A DNA stretch of 64,000 bases from Clostridiaceae bacterium (GCA_902362725.1 CABIXM010000009.1:96200-160199); one strand, 5' to 3'. Counted from the first letter of the stretch, positions 9,801 to 17,109 are shown. Numbers and translations: made by a program. The notes: generated by a model not told the origin, from the sequence alone.

Positions 9801-10325
9801 GACGGACTGCGGTATTCCCAGAGTGGACCGCCTTATGAGGTTGTAAAGATTGACACCAAGACGAAGCAGTTCAAGATGCCTGCTTACGATATCAGTGTGT
9901 CCTGTACCTTCGTGAATGCGGATACTGTGACTACAGATGGCCCGGCCATCAGCGCATTTATCGTAAATGGCGTGAGCGGCTCCATTAATGATACAACCGG
10001 CACGATTACCGTCACCTTGCCCTACGGCACGGATCTAACGGCGCTGAAGCCTGCGATTACCCTGAAGGGCGCAGTCAGCGTGAGCCCGGTCAGCGGCGAG
10101 AAGGTCGATCTGTCTTCTTCGAAGACTTATACAGTCACTGCGGAGGACGGTACGACAAAGACCTATACGGTGACGGCCTACACTGAGGCCCAGCCCACCT
10201 CCGACAAGCTGTGGGAGGATATGCTGAACCACATCGGCGGCAACACCGGCAATACAGGCAAGAATACCTGGTGGCAGAAGGCAAAGGATATGAAGAAGAA
10301 CAACAATTATCCGAAGTACTGGTAA
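6855..10325 (+). CDS. Giant secreted protein with InlB-B-like repeats and a C-terminal DUF5018-like domain
   Basis: 1156 residues. AAGGAGGG sits 6 bases before the ATG, and residues 1-27 are a signal peptide ending in VKA. The first ~600 residues are of unknown type with some repeats typical of divergent InlB B-repeats (GGTI, HWEN-like turns, FEMP). A clear copy lies at ~619-720 and another at ~934-1020 (GGTISVD, FKMPAYDISV). The last ~90 residues match the repeat of the neighbouring giant protein (GTITVTLPYGTDLTALKP). The gene is strongly mosaic in composition: roughly 6855-8680 is AT-rich, and the rest is GC-rich like its upstream neighbour. It ends with LWEDM and a short W/K/N-rich tail. 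No anchor motif is seen. Likely an adhesin or a structural partner of the preceding protein. Confidence 0.7.
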   Translation: MEWKKKIIVLPAVLICMVSSISLSVKAELPSDDKINIALDLSSKVDDDGCLTSSDGAFKAKVQLITKELTADDFKKEHVGITSNKFDRYTAENAGKVVVTIQEGGDTNDMSFPITINGPAYTDLLKVTGNSTNLYTSNGGIRPLTPSENLYQYVKKKGFYIKSKTHWFGAGFTDQNNNYYLAKYSYEIKIPNNEYIVKTVSPSSTTGFVAVTGIGKKEVLFDGDNVITIKPETQNYNSSLAGNLTFTPRYAYGASGVGANEDGSFTTNGEQVTEEGYHFKVKNGEGGIKEYVLKVDMPFEFEYQGFNKNRERIAKIYDNGVEKGVNLERTSTLKAGDTIKVSINLPEGQELSEVEVRLKDKEGEVVPVTINAAKDGFSFKMPRSKVKLTKMEFKEDTSPRFKITTAVSVKDSKENAAGCYVVALANEKDTAESIKKGTEITLTAKNDGIGSDKRLHDYRFDHWENVDVLKLTEEQKKSDTIMFEMPESDLSVTAVYVHDGTKLKVGITHRNGGTIQLAAGGIGTGYNDITLTNDGEGGVAEDYYHPFTYQIVLKNYNPEAYALKGWLDKNGNLYDTTVELAGVTWSEEVDTKGNRYICPTVDLTVAKDMTFIASFEPKTACTLTVESNDSTMGSATASIGETEITAGTTLYDGQTITLKAVPKSAKYLFKEWKLTKPETGVTVDFASATSAKTTFEMPVVSGGQMTIQAVFEENPKYQSEECKLSKVELLTSDNKLVKQADKDEVGGVTTFTVQLTPAQMTKDEALKLGSSDAYKLRLTYSDKATAKIDGGYGDTDGDDKWSEGISNPISVGVTKTFRITAQNPDYHQDYNVKILYDDRPLLTAGAVNRLSDTEATVNFTSSSAGSYYYAVVEKGAAEPKINTDGVGVAVKANKAVTISLKSLTAGAKDIYIKVKNDDKADDVKISDSLKITIPDFDPDKTGYTIETSQSPGGTISVDKKLAKEGELVTVTVTPDTGKQIKPDGLRYSQSGPPYEVVKIDTKTKQFKMPAYDISVSCTFVNADTVTTDGPAISAFIVNGVSGSINDTTGTITVTLPYGTDLTALKPAITLKGAVSVSPVSGEKVDLSSSKTYTVTAEDGTTKTYTVTAYTEAQPTSDKLWEDMLNHIGGNTGNTGKNTWWQKAKDMKKNNNYPKYW

Positions 10326-10349
10326 GCCGCACATTAAGTTTACATAATG

Positions 10350-10400
10350 CGCCACAAACCCACAGACAGCCCGAAAACTGTCTGTGGGTTTTGGTGCGCC
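10350..10400 (+). terminator. Hairpin terminator after the surface-protein block
   Basis: Inverted arms GCGCCACAAACCCACAGACAG (first 20 bases matter) and CTGTCTGTGGGTTTTGGTGC close over an 8-base loop. The hairpin follows the stop codon of the 1156-residue protein by about 25 bases. A short T-rich stretch follows. Confidence 0.75.
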
Positions 10401-10429
10401 TTTGAGACAGGAAGTTTGAGGGAAAATCT

Positions 10430-11290
10430 TTGGGTAACAGGACACAGCAGATAGCTGGAATTGATAAAAAAGACATCATGAACCGCAGGCTGGCGGACAA
10501 TTACTGGAAGAAGGAAGAACTGAAGCTGCCGGATCATTATCGGATGATCAGCGCAGGGGCGTTTCAGGACAATATCCGGATCGAGCGGCTGCTCCTGGGC
10601 AATAAGATGGAAGTGCTTGGAAAGGACAGCTTCCGCCATTGCATTGCGCTGAGAGAGGCGCGGCTGCCCCATTCGGTGGAGCGGCTGGGTGAGGGCTGCT
10701 TTGCGGACTGTCCGAAGCTTCGGGAGGCTTATATGTCCCAGAATCTGCAGGCCATTCCGAACAGTGCCTTCCGGGAGGATCGGAGGCTTGAGAAGATTCT
10801 GTTTACCAAAAACTGTAAAGTAGAACGCATCGGGAAGGACGCGTTCTCCGAATGTGTACTGTTGCCGGTTATCCTGTTGCCGCCGTCAGTCACCGAGATA
10901 GGCGACAGGGCGTTCTTCCGCTGTAAAGAACTGAAAAGGGTCCGTTTCCCGGAGGGACTGAAAAGAATCGGAAAAGAGGCCTTTTATTTCTGCGGACTGG
11001 AAAGCCTGGAGCTGCCGGAGTCCCTGGAGATTCTGGACGAGAAAGCATTTTTCAAGTGTACGCAGCTTACCGAGGTGCGCTTACCCACGCATATCCGGCG
11101 TATCGAAAAGTGGGTTTTCCACGGCTGCAGCCGTCTCCAGGTCCTCGAGATCCGGCATGACCCGGAATATATCGGGGAGTGGATCATCAATAAGGCAGCG
11201 CGGATCCGGTGCTACCGGGGTTCAAAGGTGGATGCCTATTGTCAGGAATCAGGCTTTACAACGGAGTATATCGAAGATGGAGAAAAATGA
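10430..11290 (+). CDS. BspA-type leucine-rich repeat protein (LRR_5)
   Basis: 286 residues with about eight LRR_5 units of the kind AFxxCxxLxxVxLPxSVxxIGxxAF. The clearest are around DAFSECVLLPVILLPPSVTE and GDRAFFRCKELKRVRFPEG. The TTG start at 10430 has GAGGG 9 bases upstream; the first ATG, at 10478, has no ribosome site, so TTG is preferred. No signal peptide or membrane helix is seen, so unlike many BspA proteins it may be cytoplasmic or exported by another route. The C-terminus has the usual cap, a short strand then AYCQESGF. A 25-codon ORF overlaps its stop by 4 bases (see findings). Such repeats bind proteins; the partner is unknown. Confidence 0.85.
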   Translation: MGNRTQQIAGIDKKDIMNRRLADNYWKKEELKLPDHYRMISAGAFQDNIRIERLLLGNKMEVLGKDSFRHCIALREARLPHSVERLGEGCFADCPKLREAYMSQNLQAIPNSAFREDRRLEKILFTKNCKVERIGKDAFSECVLLPVILLPPSVTEIGDRAFFRCKELKRVRFPEGLKRIGKEAFYFCGLESLELPESLEILDEKAFFKCTQLTEVRLPTHIRRIEKWVFHGCSRLQVLEIRHDPEYIGEWIINKAARIRCYRGSKVDAYCQESGFTTEYIEDGEK

Positions 11291-11364
11291 CAGAGAAAAA
11301 AATGGATGTGGAAAAGAGAGAGGAATACGGTAAGGCAGCCGGGATTCGGGTGGAGTATCTGTAA
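11287..11364 (+). pseudogene. 25-codon remnant of an LRR_5 protein C-terminus
   Basis: An ATG overlapping the stop of the LRR gene (ATGA) opens a 25-codon frame ending in EEYGKAAGIRVEYL. This resembles the C-terminal cap of the upstream LRR protein (DAYCQESGFTTEYI). It is most simply the tail of a second, lost LRR paralogue fused behind the first. The evidence is a short match only; it could be a chance ORF. Confidence 0.35.
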
Positions 11365-11372
11365 GGAAAATG

Positions 11373-11408
11373 AGCCCCGTGTACGGCAGTGAAATGTACA
11401 CGGGGCTT
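11373..11408 (+). terminator. Hairpin between LRR gene and convergent toxin gene
   Basis: Arms AGCCCCGTGTAC and GTACACGGGGCT close over a 10-base loop, placed between two convergent genes. T-tails are weak on both sides, so it is a probable but not certain terminator. Confidence 0.55.
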
Positions 11409-11445
11409 GAACAATGATGTAATAAGATATTACAGTGCTATTTTA

Positions 11446-11850
11446 TTACAGCTCTGTAAGAAAATCAGATGCAGTCATAATTTTAGGAGTATGAAGCCCT
11501 GATTCAAGAAAATCTTTATCTCCGGTAAGAAGAACATCTGCATTAGCGTGAATAGCAGCACGAAGAATAGGACGATCCTTGACATCGCGAATTTTATTCT
11601 CTGCATGGTATTCCTCTATAGGAGTAGGAACAAGTTCCAAGGTCATTAAAGCGATGGAAAGAAATTGTTCTAACGCTGCTATACGATTTGGAAATTTACG
11701 ATTAAAAATACGCCGTAATTCGTCGATATTCTGTTCACATATAAGACCATGGTTAGGAAAAGTAACTGCTTTTAAGTAAGCTTGGTAAGGTGTGCCATTG
11801 CTATTTAAAGCTGCTGATATGAGAATGTTACTGTCAATCAGAACTTTCAT
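11446..11850 (-). CDS. PIN-domain toxin (COG1569-type) of a type II toxin-antitoxin pair
   Basis: 134 residues. The sequence starts MKVLIDSNILISAAL, with the first PIN acidic residue at D6. Acidic residues follow near the middle and in the C-terminal RDVKDRP and TGDKDFL segments, as expected for the metal-binding PIN nuclease pocket. Family members are RNases kept inactive by a partner antitoxin. The start overlaps the antitoxin stop by one base (TAATG), so the two genes are translationally coupled. Length fits the family and the active-site residues look intact. The RNA target is unknown. Confidence 0.85.
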   Translation of the reverse strand: MKVLIDSNILISAALNSNGTPYQAYLKAVTFPNHGLICEQNIDELRRIFNRKFPNRIAALEQFLSIALMTLELVPTPIEEYHAENKIRDVKDRPILRAAIHANADVLLTGDKDFLESGLHTPKIMTASDFLTEL

Positions 11851-12122
11851 TATGCCTCACTTTCTGCACGGATTTCTTTCACTAAATCCATAACTGCATC
11901 ATCTGATGTAAGGCCGGAAGCCTCAGCCTCACCGACCATCTTAGACTGGAGTATCTGCATGGCATATACAGCAGAGTTAATAAGTCGGACATTACCATTT
12001 TCTACAACAAAGGTAACGCGATCCCCATTGGAAATTCCGAGAATTTCACGGACGTCCTTTGGAATTGTGATTTGTCCCTTTGCCATAACTTTTGCATTGT
12101 CGATAAAAGTGTTTGAAGTCAT
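11850..12122 (-). CDS. AbrB/SpoVT-type antitoxin
   Basis: 90 residues. The N-terminal half has the swapped-hairpin AbrB fold pattern (MAKGQITIPKDVREILG, then GDRVTFVVENGNVRL), which binds DNA. The C-terminal half is helical and acidic and should cover the toxin. It has an AGGAGGTGA ribosome site. It lies directly upstream of the PIN toxin on the same strand, the usual antitoxin-first order, and is expected to autoregulate through the inverted repeat at 12148-12167. Confidence 0.85.
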   Translation of the reverse strand: MTSNTFIDNAKVMAKGQITIPKDVREILGISNGDRVTFVVENGNVRLINSAVYAMQILQSKMVGEAEASGLTSDDAVMDLVKEIRAESEA

Positions 12123-12147
12123 AATGTCACCTCCTGAAAAACATGAA

Positions 12148-12198
12148 AAGTAGGGAAATTCCTACTTATAGTATATACATTTTTCAGAATAATATCAA
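12148..12198 (-). promoter_or_regulatory. Promoter and operator of the toxin-antitoxin pair
   Basis: On the minus strand TTGATA (12193-12198), a 17-base spacer and TATACT (12170-12175) form a good housekeeping promoter. Immediately downstream, over the start of transcription, lies the near-palindrome AAGTAGGGAAATTCCTACTT (12148-12167). Its arms AAGTAGG/CCTACTT are perfect. This is the expected place for autorepression. Confidence 0.6.
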
Positions 12199-12283
12199 CG
12201 TGTAAAAGAAAAAATGATTTATCAGATGTGCTATACTAGTACGAAATACTGGGTATCGAATATATATTGAGGAAAAATAGACG

Positions 12284-13201
12284 ATGAAATTTCAGATGAA
12301 TTTTACGACCTCCTATGACGATGTAATTCGTTTTACATCGGCGGAGGACTTGCACAGATTTTATACAGAACATGGCTGCGACGGGCTGGAGCTTATGCCG
12401 CTTCCTTATTCTACGGCGGAAGCTCCGGATGTCTATCTGCCGCCGAAAAAGTGTCCACTGATTGTGCCGGGTATGGTGACCGGAATCCATTGCTGCTGTG
12501 TCGGGGATTGGGTAAATCAGGACAGGAAAGAACTGATACAGCATTATCGGAAGGATCTGGACTACGCTATGCGAGTGGGCGCGGAGTATGTGGTCTTTCA
12601 TGTGGTGCAGGTGGACGATGAGGAGGGCTTTACCTATCAGGGAAAGCATACGGATCGGGAAGTGATAGACGCAGCGGCAGCTTTTATCAATGAGCTTTTG
12701 GACGGTCAGGAGTATTCCTTCTGGTTCCTGATGGAAAACCTCTGGTGGCCGGGCCTGACCTTTTTAGATCCGGAGGACACCCGGGCGTTGATTAGCCAGG
12801 TGCATTATGAGAAAAAGGGCTTCATGCTGGATACTGGACATTACCTCCATACGGATCTGGATTTGCAGACCCAGGAGGAAGCGGTGGAAGCCCTGCATCG
12901 GATGCTGGACCGGCAGAAAGATATGATTCCCTATATCAAAGGCTTACATCTCCAGCAGTCCCTGACCGGTGATTATGTGAAAGAATGGCTTCAGACGCCA
13001 CATGATCTTTCTCCTGATCCGATGGAGCGGTTCTGTAAGGTTTATGAGCACATTTTTCGGATCGATAAGCATGAACCCTTTACGGCGGCAGGCGTAAAAG
13101 GGCTGGTAGAGCGGATTGCGCCGCTGTATGTGACGTATGAGTATATCACAAGGAGCAGGGAGGAGCTGGCGGAGTATCTGGAGAGGGGAAGAATTGAATA
13201 G
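12284..13201 (+). CDS. Sugar-phosphate isomerase/epimerase-like TIM-barrel protein
   Basis: 305 residues, the usual length for the xylose-isomerase-like TIM barrel (AP_endonuc_2) family. Motifs include CDGLELMP near residue 37, VFHVVQV in mid-barrel, a metal-site-like FLMENLWWPG, then FMLDTGHYL and IKGLHLQQS. These supply the E, D and H residues that hold the metal in the family. The start has a GAGG site and TATACT (12232-12237) lies upstream. It has no operon partner: the TA pair is divergent, and a hairpin follows. The substrate cannot be named from sequence. Confidence 0.75.
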   Translation: MKFQMNFTTSYDDVIRFTSAEDLHRFYTEHGCDGLELMPLPYSTAEAPDVYLPPKKCPLIVPGMVTGIHCCCVGDWVNQDRKELIQHYRKDLDYAMRVGAEYVVFHVVQVDDEEGFTYQGKHTDREVIDAAAAFINELLDGQEYSFWFLMENLWWPGLTFLDPEDTRALISQVHYEKKGFMLDTGHYLHTDLDLQTQEEAVEALHRMLDRQKDMIPYIKGLHLQQSLTGDYVKEWLQTPHDLSPDPMERFCKVYEHIFRIDKHEPFTAAGVKGLVERIAPLYVTYEYITRSREELAEYLERGRIE

Positions 13202-13210
13202 AAAAAATAT

Positions 13211-13246
13211 AATCGGAAAGGATGGCATGGTGTATCCTTTCTGATT
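13211..13246 (+). terminator. Hairpin after the TIM-barrel gene
   Basis: Arms AATCGGAAAGGAT and ATCCTTTCTGATT pair over 13 positions (one G-T) with a 10-base loop, just after the stop codon. There is no strong T-run after it. Confidence 0.55.
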
Positions 13247-13307
13247 ATGGATAATTCCGTTTCTTTGTGGAGGGATACGGCTCATACGAGAGGGGATTAT
13301 CCAGACG

Positions 13308-13559
13308 TTATACTGCGCTCCTTGCATTGCGGAAGACCGTTTCATGGGAAAGGCGTTCTTCTATTATGGAAGCCTGATAATCTGCTTCATCGAGCTTTGC
13401 TTCAATGTTGTCAGTTAAACTGGCGTACTGTTCAAGACTTAGAACCACCATGGCACCGTAGCCGTTTTTGGTCAGGTAAACCGGGTTCCCGTCACTTACA
13501 AGGTTTTCAATTTCCGGGAACTTGTTTCGTAGGTCAGAGACAGGTCGAATCTGGATCAT
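13308..13559 (-). CDS. Phd/YefM-family antitoxin without a visible toxin
   Basis: 83 residues. The N-terminus IQIRPVSDLRNKFPEIE and the following PVYLTKNGYGAMVVLS are the DNA-binding Phd/YefM fold. The C-terminal acidic helix, which normally wraps the toxin, is present. An AAGGAG site precedes the ATG. On the same strand no intact RelE/ParE/Doc gene follows: the next ~100 bases hold no open toxin frame before the terminator of the convergent TIM-barrel gene. It is therefore an orphan antitoxin or the survivor of a decayed pair. Confidence 0.8.
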   Translation of the reverse strand: MIQIRPVSDLRNKFPEIENLVSDGNPVYLTKNGYGAMVVLSLEQYASLTDNIEAKLDEADYQASIIEERLSHETVFRNARSAV

Positions 13560-13651
13560 ATAAAAGCACTCCTTTCATGGCATATATTTTATCTTAATTT
13601 TATCAAAATATTATCAAATTAGCAATCTGAAATGCAAGCATTTTGAATAAC

Positions 13652-13695
13652 TGCACGTCGCATTCTCGTTACTTCAGTGATGAGTTAGGCGTGCA
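13652..13695 (+). repeat. Left-end hairpin of the IS200/IS605 element
   Basis: TGCACG (13652) pairs with CGTGCA (13690), and inside it CTCGTTAC pairs with GTGATGAG through G-T pairs over a TTCA loop. Such imperfect hairpins near the end are the sites TnpA binds. Confidence 0.6.
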
Positions 13696-13758
13696 AATTT
13701 TTGACTAAAAAACAGAACTGATGTTTACTTTTTATGCTACATATGGTAAGATATAAAT

Positions 13759-14259
13759 ATGGGAAAAGATATATTTACTATCAGAGAAAACACTCTTTCA
13801 TATGGTCGAGGTTATGTGTACTCTTTGCAATATCATCTCGTCTGGTGTACAAAATACCGGAAAAAGGTGTTGACAGATGGCCTTGATACAGAATGTAAGG
13901 AAATGCTGCAAAAGCTGGCAGAGGAATACCGCTTTCAGATTCTGGCCATGGAGGTTATGCCGGATCATATCCATTTGCTGGTGGATTGTAAACCACAGTT
14001 TTTTATTTCTGATATGATAAAAATCATGAAAGGAAATCTGGCAAGACAAATGTTTCTTGTACATCCGGAATTAAAGCAGCAGTTGTGGGGCGGGCATCTG
14101 TGGAATCCATCTTATTGCGCAGTGACAGTCAGTGATCGGAGCAGGGAGCAGGGAACAGGTACTGGCATACATGGAGGGGCAGAAAGAAAAAGAAAAGCGA
14201 AGAAACTAGAAAATGAGGTTTTATCATGCGGATTACATCCAGTTATGGCGTGGAAATAA
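13759..14259 (+). pseudogene. tnpA: IS200-type Y1 transposase TnpA, frameshifted before the catalytic tyrosine
   Basis: The first 131 residues match IS200 TnpA: VYSLQYHLVWCTKYRKKVL, the HUH motif DHIHLLVD (H70, H72), and LWGGHLWNPSY. At about base 14152 the frame is broken. The +1 frame continues with VLAYMEGQKEKEKRRN and a stop at 14207-14209, giving the usual ~155-residue length and the family's final helix, whose Y-x-x-x-Q holds the catalytic tyrosine. In the frame actually open (to 14259) that tyrosine is lost. An extra GGAACAG copy or a one-base change explains the shift. The product should be inactive. Confidence 0.75.
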
Positions 14260-15550
14260 AAAAACAGAATATTCCCATCCGCCATACGCTGCGGATTTAC
14301 CGCTCTGCAGTCAGTTATCTGATTCAGGTGTACGCGGAAAGCTGGGAAGGACTTTCCCAGATTGATAACGCAAAGAAGCGGTTTAATGCAGCGGAACATC
14401 TGGTGCATGAGACGAAAAAGAACCATGCAAGGTATGATTTCGACCTGCATTTTCCGAAGATGCCATCTTACCTGCGAAGGGCAGCGATACAGCATGCGCT
14501 TGGAAGCGTCGCTTCCTATGAAACAAGACTTGATTTATGGGAAAATGGACTCCTTACGGGAAACCGAAGCTGGTTTCGGAAAATCATGCCATGCCGGTAT
14601 TTTACCGTGACGTCATGTACCGGGAGGCAGAACCGCAGGAGGACGCGGCGTATCTGAAGCTGTATGACGGCCATGACTGGAAATGGTTCCGGGTAAAGCT
14701 GCTCCATACGGATATGGAATATCTGCGAAAAAACTGGGTGGGGGAAAAGGCCTCTGCTCCTACTCTGGAGAAACGACATCACAAGTACTTTCTGCGCTTT
14801 TCTTATACGGAAGAAGTAAGCCTTACCAAAACAGATATCAAAGAACAGACCATTTGCAGTGTGGATCTGGGAATTAACACGGACGCGGTCTGCACCATCA
14901 TGCAGGCAGACGGAACTGTCCTGGGACGGAAGTTTGTCGACTTCCCCAGTGATAAAGACCGGCTGCATCATGTATTGGGCAGAATCCGCAGATTTCAGAG
15001 ACAGCATGGCTCTGGACAGACACAGAGCCGCTGGGCTTACGCAAAGCGGCTGAATATGGAGCTGGCCCGGAAGACAGCGGCGGCCATTACAGCCTACGCT
15101 GCGGAAAATCATGCAGATGTTATCGTTTTTGAGTATCTGGAAATGCAGGGCAAGATCAGCGGAAATAAAAAGCAGAGGCTTCATTTATGGAGAAAACGGG
15201 ATATCCAGAAGCAGTGCGAGCATCAGGCGCACCGGCAAGGAATCCGCGTATCCAGGATCAGCGCCCGCAACACCAGCAGGCTGGCATATGATGGAAGTGG
15301 TCCGGTAGTTCGAAATCCGGAGAATCACAGTCTTTGTATCTTTCAGACAGGAAAACAGTATAACTGCGATCTGTCTGCGGCATACAATATTGGAGCAAGA
15401 TATTTTATACGGGAATTACTCAAACCCTTTTCGGAAACGGAAAGGTCTTTACTGGAGGCAAAAGTTCCTTCAGTAAAGCGTAGAACCTCATGTGTCTATG
15501 CAGACTTACGGCTGCTCAGTGCAGAACTGGCGAGCCAGAAGGCAGCATAG
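14226..15550 (+). pseudogene. tnpB: TnpB RNA-guided nuclease of IS605 type, split by a frameshift
   Basis: The N-terminal part (14226 to ~14545) is in one frame and the rest, to 15550, is in another. The switch lies near 14540-14560, where WENG in the first frame joins PYGKPKLVSENH in the second. The RuvC-like nuclease motifs are all in the second part: SVDLGINTDA with Asp at 14874-14876, VIVFEYLE with Glu at 15131-15133, and CDLSAAYNIGA with Asp at 15368-15370. The cysteine pairs of the usual TnpB zinc finger between motifs II and III are absent; TSRLAYDGSG and a single Cys lie there. It belongs to a zinc-finger-poor TnpB branch. Without frameshifting, no full-length protein is made. Confidence 0.75.
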
Positions 15551-15717
15551 ATACAGGCAGATATACAGTGGGCTACCTGAGATGTGGAAACTGACCGTAT
15601 CCGGCCAGAAAAAGCGCGTAACCGCGCCGATTCTAAGTCGCAGGCGTATCCACCGATATGAAGTCTTGCCGCTTAAGGCGGCTGAGAAGCACGTGACTTT
15701 AGTCATGTGAGGTTCAC
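15551..15717 (+). ncRNA. Right end and predicted omegaRNA (reRNA) scaffold of the IS605 element
   Basis: The 167 bases after tnpB carry compact hairpins: GCCGC/GGCGGC over TTAA at ~15668-15682, and CACGTGAC/GTCATGTG over TTTA at 15690-15709, ending GGTTCAC. The final hairpin plus GGTTCAC is the typical right end of this group. In characterised relatives the tnpB 3' end and right end are transcribed as the guide scaffold, with the guide being the flanking DNA (from ~15718 here). Function in this copy is inferred only. Confidence 0.55.
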
Positions 15718-15754
15718 AAGGAACAGAATTCGATATAATCCGAAAAACAAACGA

Positions 15755-15802
15755 AAATCAATAGAAATTGCGGTTTGTAATCGCAAAACCTATTGATTTT
15801 TT
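15755..15802 (+). terminator. Terminator-like hairpin upstream of the DUF4143 ATPase gene
   Basis: AAATCAATAG pairs with CTATTGATTT; inside lies a second stem, TTGCG/CGCAA. The hairpin ends in TTTTTT. It may end transcripts from the insertion sequence, or attenuate the ATPase gene that starts 40 bases on. Confidence 0.65.
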
Positions 15803-15842
15803 GATGCGCCTGCGGTATCATGGAACCATGGAGGTGATTCCT

Positions 15843-17054
15843 ATGATAAACAGACCGCTTTACGTTGATATGATTATGGCATACACGGATACACCTTTTG
15901 TAAAAGTGTTGACGGGTGTTCGTCGCTGCGGAAAATCTACAATTCTTAAAATGATGATAGAAAAGCTGCAAAAGGAACAGAATATTCCGTCTGAACAGAT
16001 TGTGAGTATGCGTTTTGATTCCATGGAGTATGAGGATATGACAGCGAAGGATATGTTCAAAGCTGTCAAGGAAAAGCTCAGTCCGAATGGGAGAACGTAT
16101 CTCTTTCTGGATGAAGTTCAGGAAATTAGCGGCTGGGAGAAAGTAGTGAATTCCCTGGCAACGGATTATGATGTTGACCTTTATGTGACAGGCTCTAATT
16201 CCAGAATGATGTCTTCAGAAATAGCGACTTACCTGACCGGACGATATGTTTCTTTCCGTATCTATACACTTTCTTTTCGGGAATATCTGGAATTCAAAAA
16301 GCAGTATACACAGATAAAGGATATCCATGCTGAGCTGGCAGACTATATCCGCTTGGGCGGCTTTCCTGCAACACATCTGCGAGAGTATTCACAGGATGAG
16401 GTTTATACGATTGTCCGGGATATCTATAATTCTACAATTTTCTCAGATATCGTAAAGAGAAACCAGATTCGTAAGATCGACCAGCTGGAACGGGTGGTTC
16501 GATACACATTTGCGAATGTGGGAAATTCATTCTCAGCAAAATCAATTTCTGATTATCTGAAATCAGAGCATCGTTCAATCGACAATGAAACAGTGTACAG
16601 TTATCTGGAAAAGCTGGAAAAAGCATACCTTCTTCATCGTTGCTCCCGTTACGACCTGCGCGGAAAGGAGATTCTGAAAACGCAGGAGAAGTTTTATCTT
16701 GCCGATACTGCTTTGCGTTACAGTGTGCTGGGCTATACACCGGATAGTGTCGCTTCCAGTCTGGAAAATGTGGTATATCTGGAACTTTGCAGACGAGGAT
16801 ATGACGTGACGATTGGGAAAACGCCGGATGGTGAAGTCGATTTTGTGGCGCAGAAGCAGAATGATCGGTTATATGTGCAGGTCACACAGGAGATTAAATC
16901 CGAAAAAACAGAAAAGCGTGAATATGAACGACTGCTGGAAATTCGGGATAACTATCCGAAGTATGTTTTGAGAACCGATGAATTTGCCGGAGGCAATTAC
17001 CAGGGAATTAAGAGTATGCACATTGCAGATTTTTTGTTGAGTACAGAATATTAA
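15843..17054 (+). CDS. AAA_14/DUF4143 ATPase
   Basis: 403 residues from ATG 15843, which has GGAGGTGAT 6 bases upstream; an upstream in-frame ATG at 15768 lacks a site and sits in the hairpin. N-terminal AAA_14 ATPase: Walker A GVRRCGKST, Walker B YLFLDEVQE, and a sensor VTGSNSRMMSSE. The C-terminal DUF4143 domain (~200-340) ends with a nuclease-like core, GEVDFVAQ and YVQVTQE. These proteins are common, often strain-variable, and of unsettled role. It stands alone between the insertion sequence and a terminator. All motifs appear intact. Confidence 0.85.
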   Translation: MINRPLYVDMIMAYTDTPFVKVLTGVRRCGKSTILKMMIEKLQKEQNIPSEQIVSMRFDSMEYEDMTAKDMFKAVKEKLSPNGRTYLFLDEVQEISGWEKVVNSLATDYDVDLYVTGSNSRMMSSEIATYLTGRYVSFRIYTLSFREYLEFKKQYTQIKDIHAELADYIRLGGFPATHLREYSQDEVYTIVRDIYNSTIFSDIVKRNQIRKIDQLERVVRYTFANVGNSFSAKSISDYLKSEHRSIDNETVYSYLEKLEKAYLLHRCSRYDLRGKEILKTQEKFYLADTALRYSVLGYTPDSVASSLENVVYLELCRRGYDVTIGKTPDGEVDFVAQKQNDRLYVQVTQEIKSEKTEKREYERLLEIRDNYPKYVLRTDEFAGGNYQGIKSMHIADFLLSTEY

Positions 17055-17060
17055 CGTAGG

Positions 17061-17084
17061 GGGCGGCGGCAAGCCGCCCTTTTT
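17061..17084 (+). terminator. Rho-independent terminator
   Basis: GGGCGGC and GCCGCCC pair over a 5-base loop, followed by TTTTT, seven bases after the ATPase stop. Confidence 0.85.
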
Positions 17085-17109
17085 CCACCCTGTTCACAAA
17101 ATCACTTTT

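Larger units (their letters stand above)
13640..15717 (+). mobile_element. IS200/IS605-family element with tnpA, tnpB and structured ends
   Basis: The element has a hairpin left end, a Y1 transposase (tnpA), an RNA-guided nuclease gene (tnpB) in the same direction, and a structured right end finishing in a hairpin plus GGTTCAC. This order and these end structures define IS605-type elements, which move as single-stranded circles without target duplication. Both genes carry frame disruptions, so the copy is probably not autonomous. Exact borders are uncertain by about 15 bases; the left one is set just before the left hairpin. Confidence 0.8.

Noticed and set aside
13247..13597. 116-codon + strand ORF opposite the Phd antitoxin
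   Set aside because: Antisense to a recognisable family, with no domain of its own.
15768..15842. Longer N-terminus for the DUF4143 ATPase
   Set aside because: The upstream ATG lies within a terminator hairpin and lacks a ribosome site, while ATG 15843 has GGAGGTGAT.
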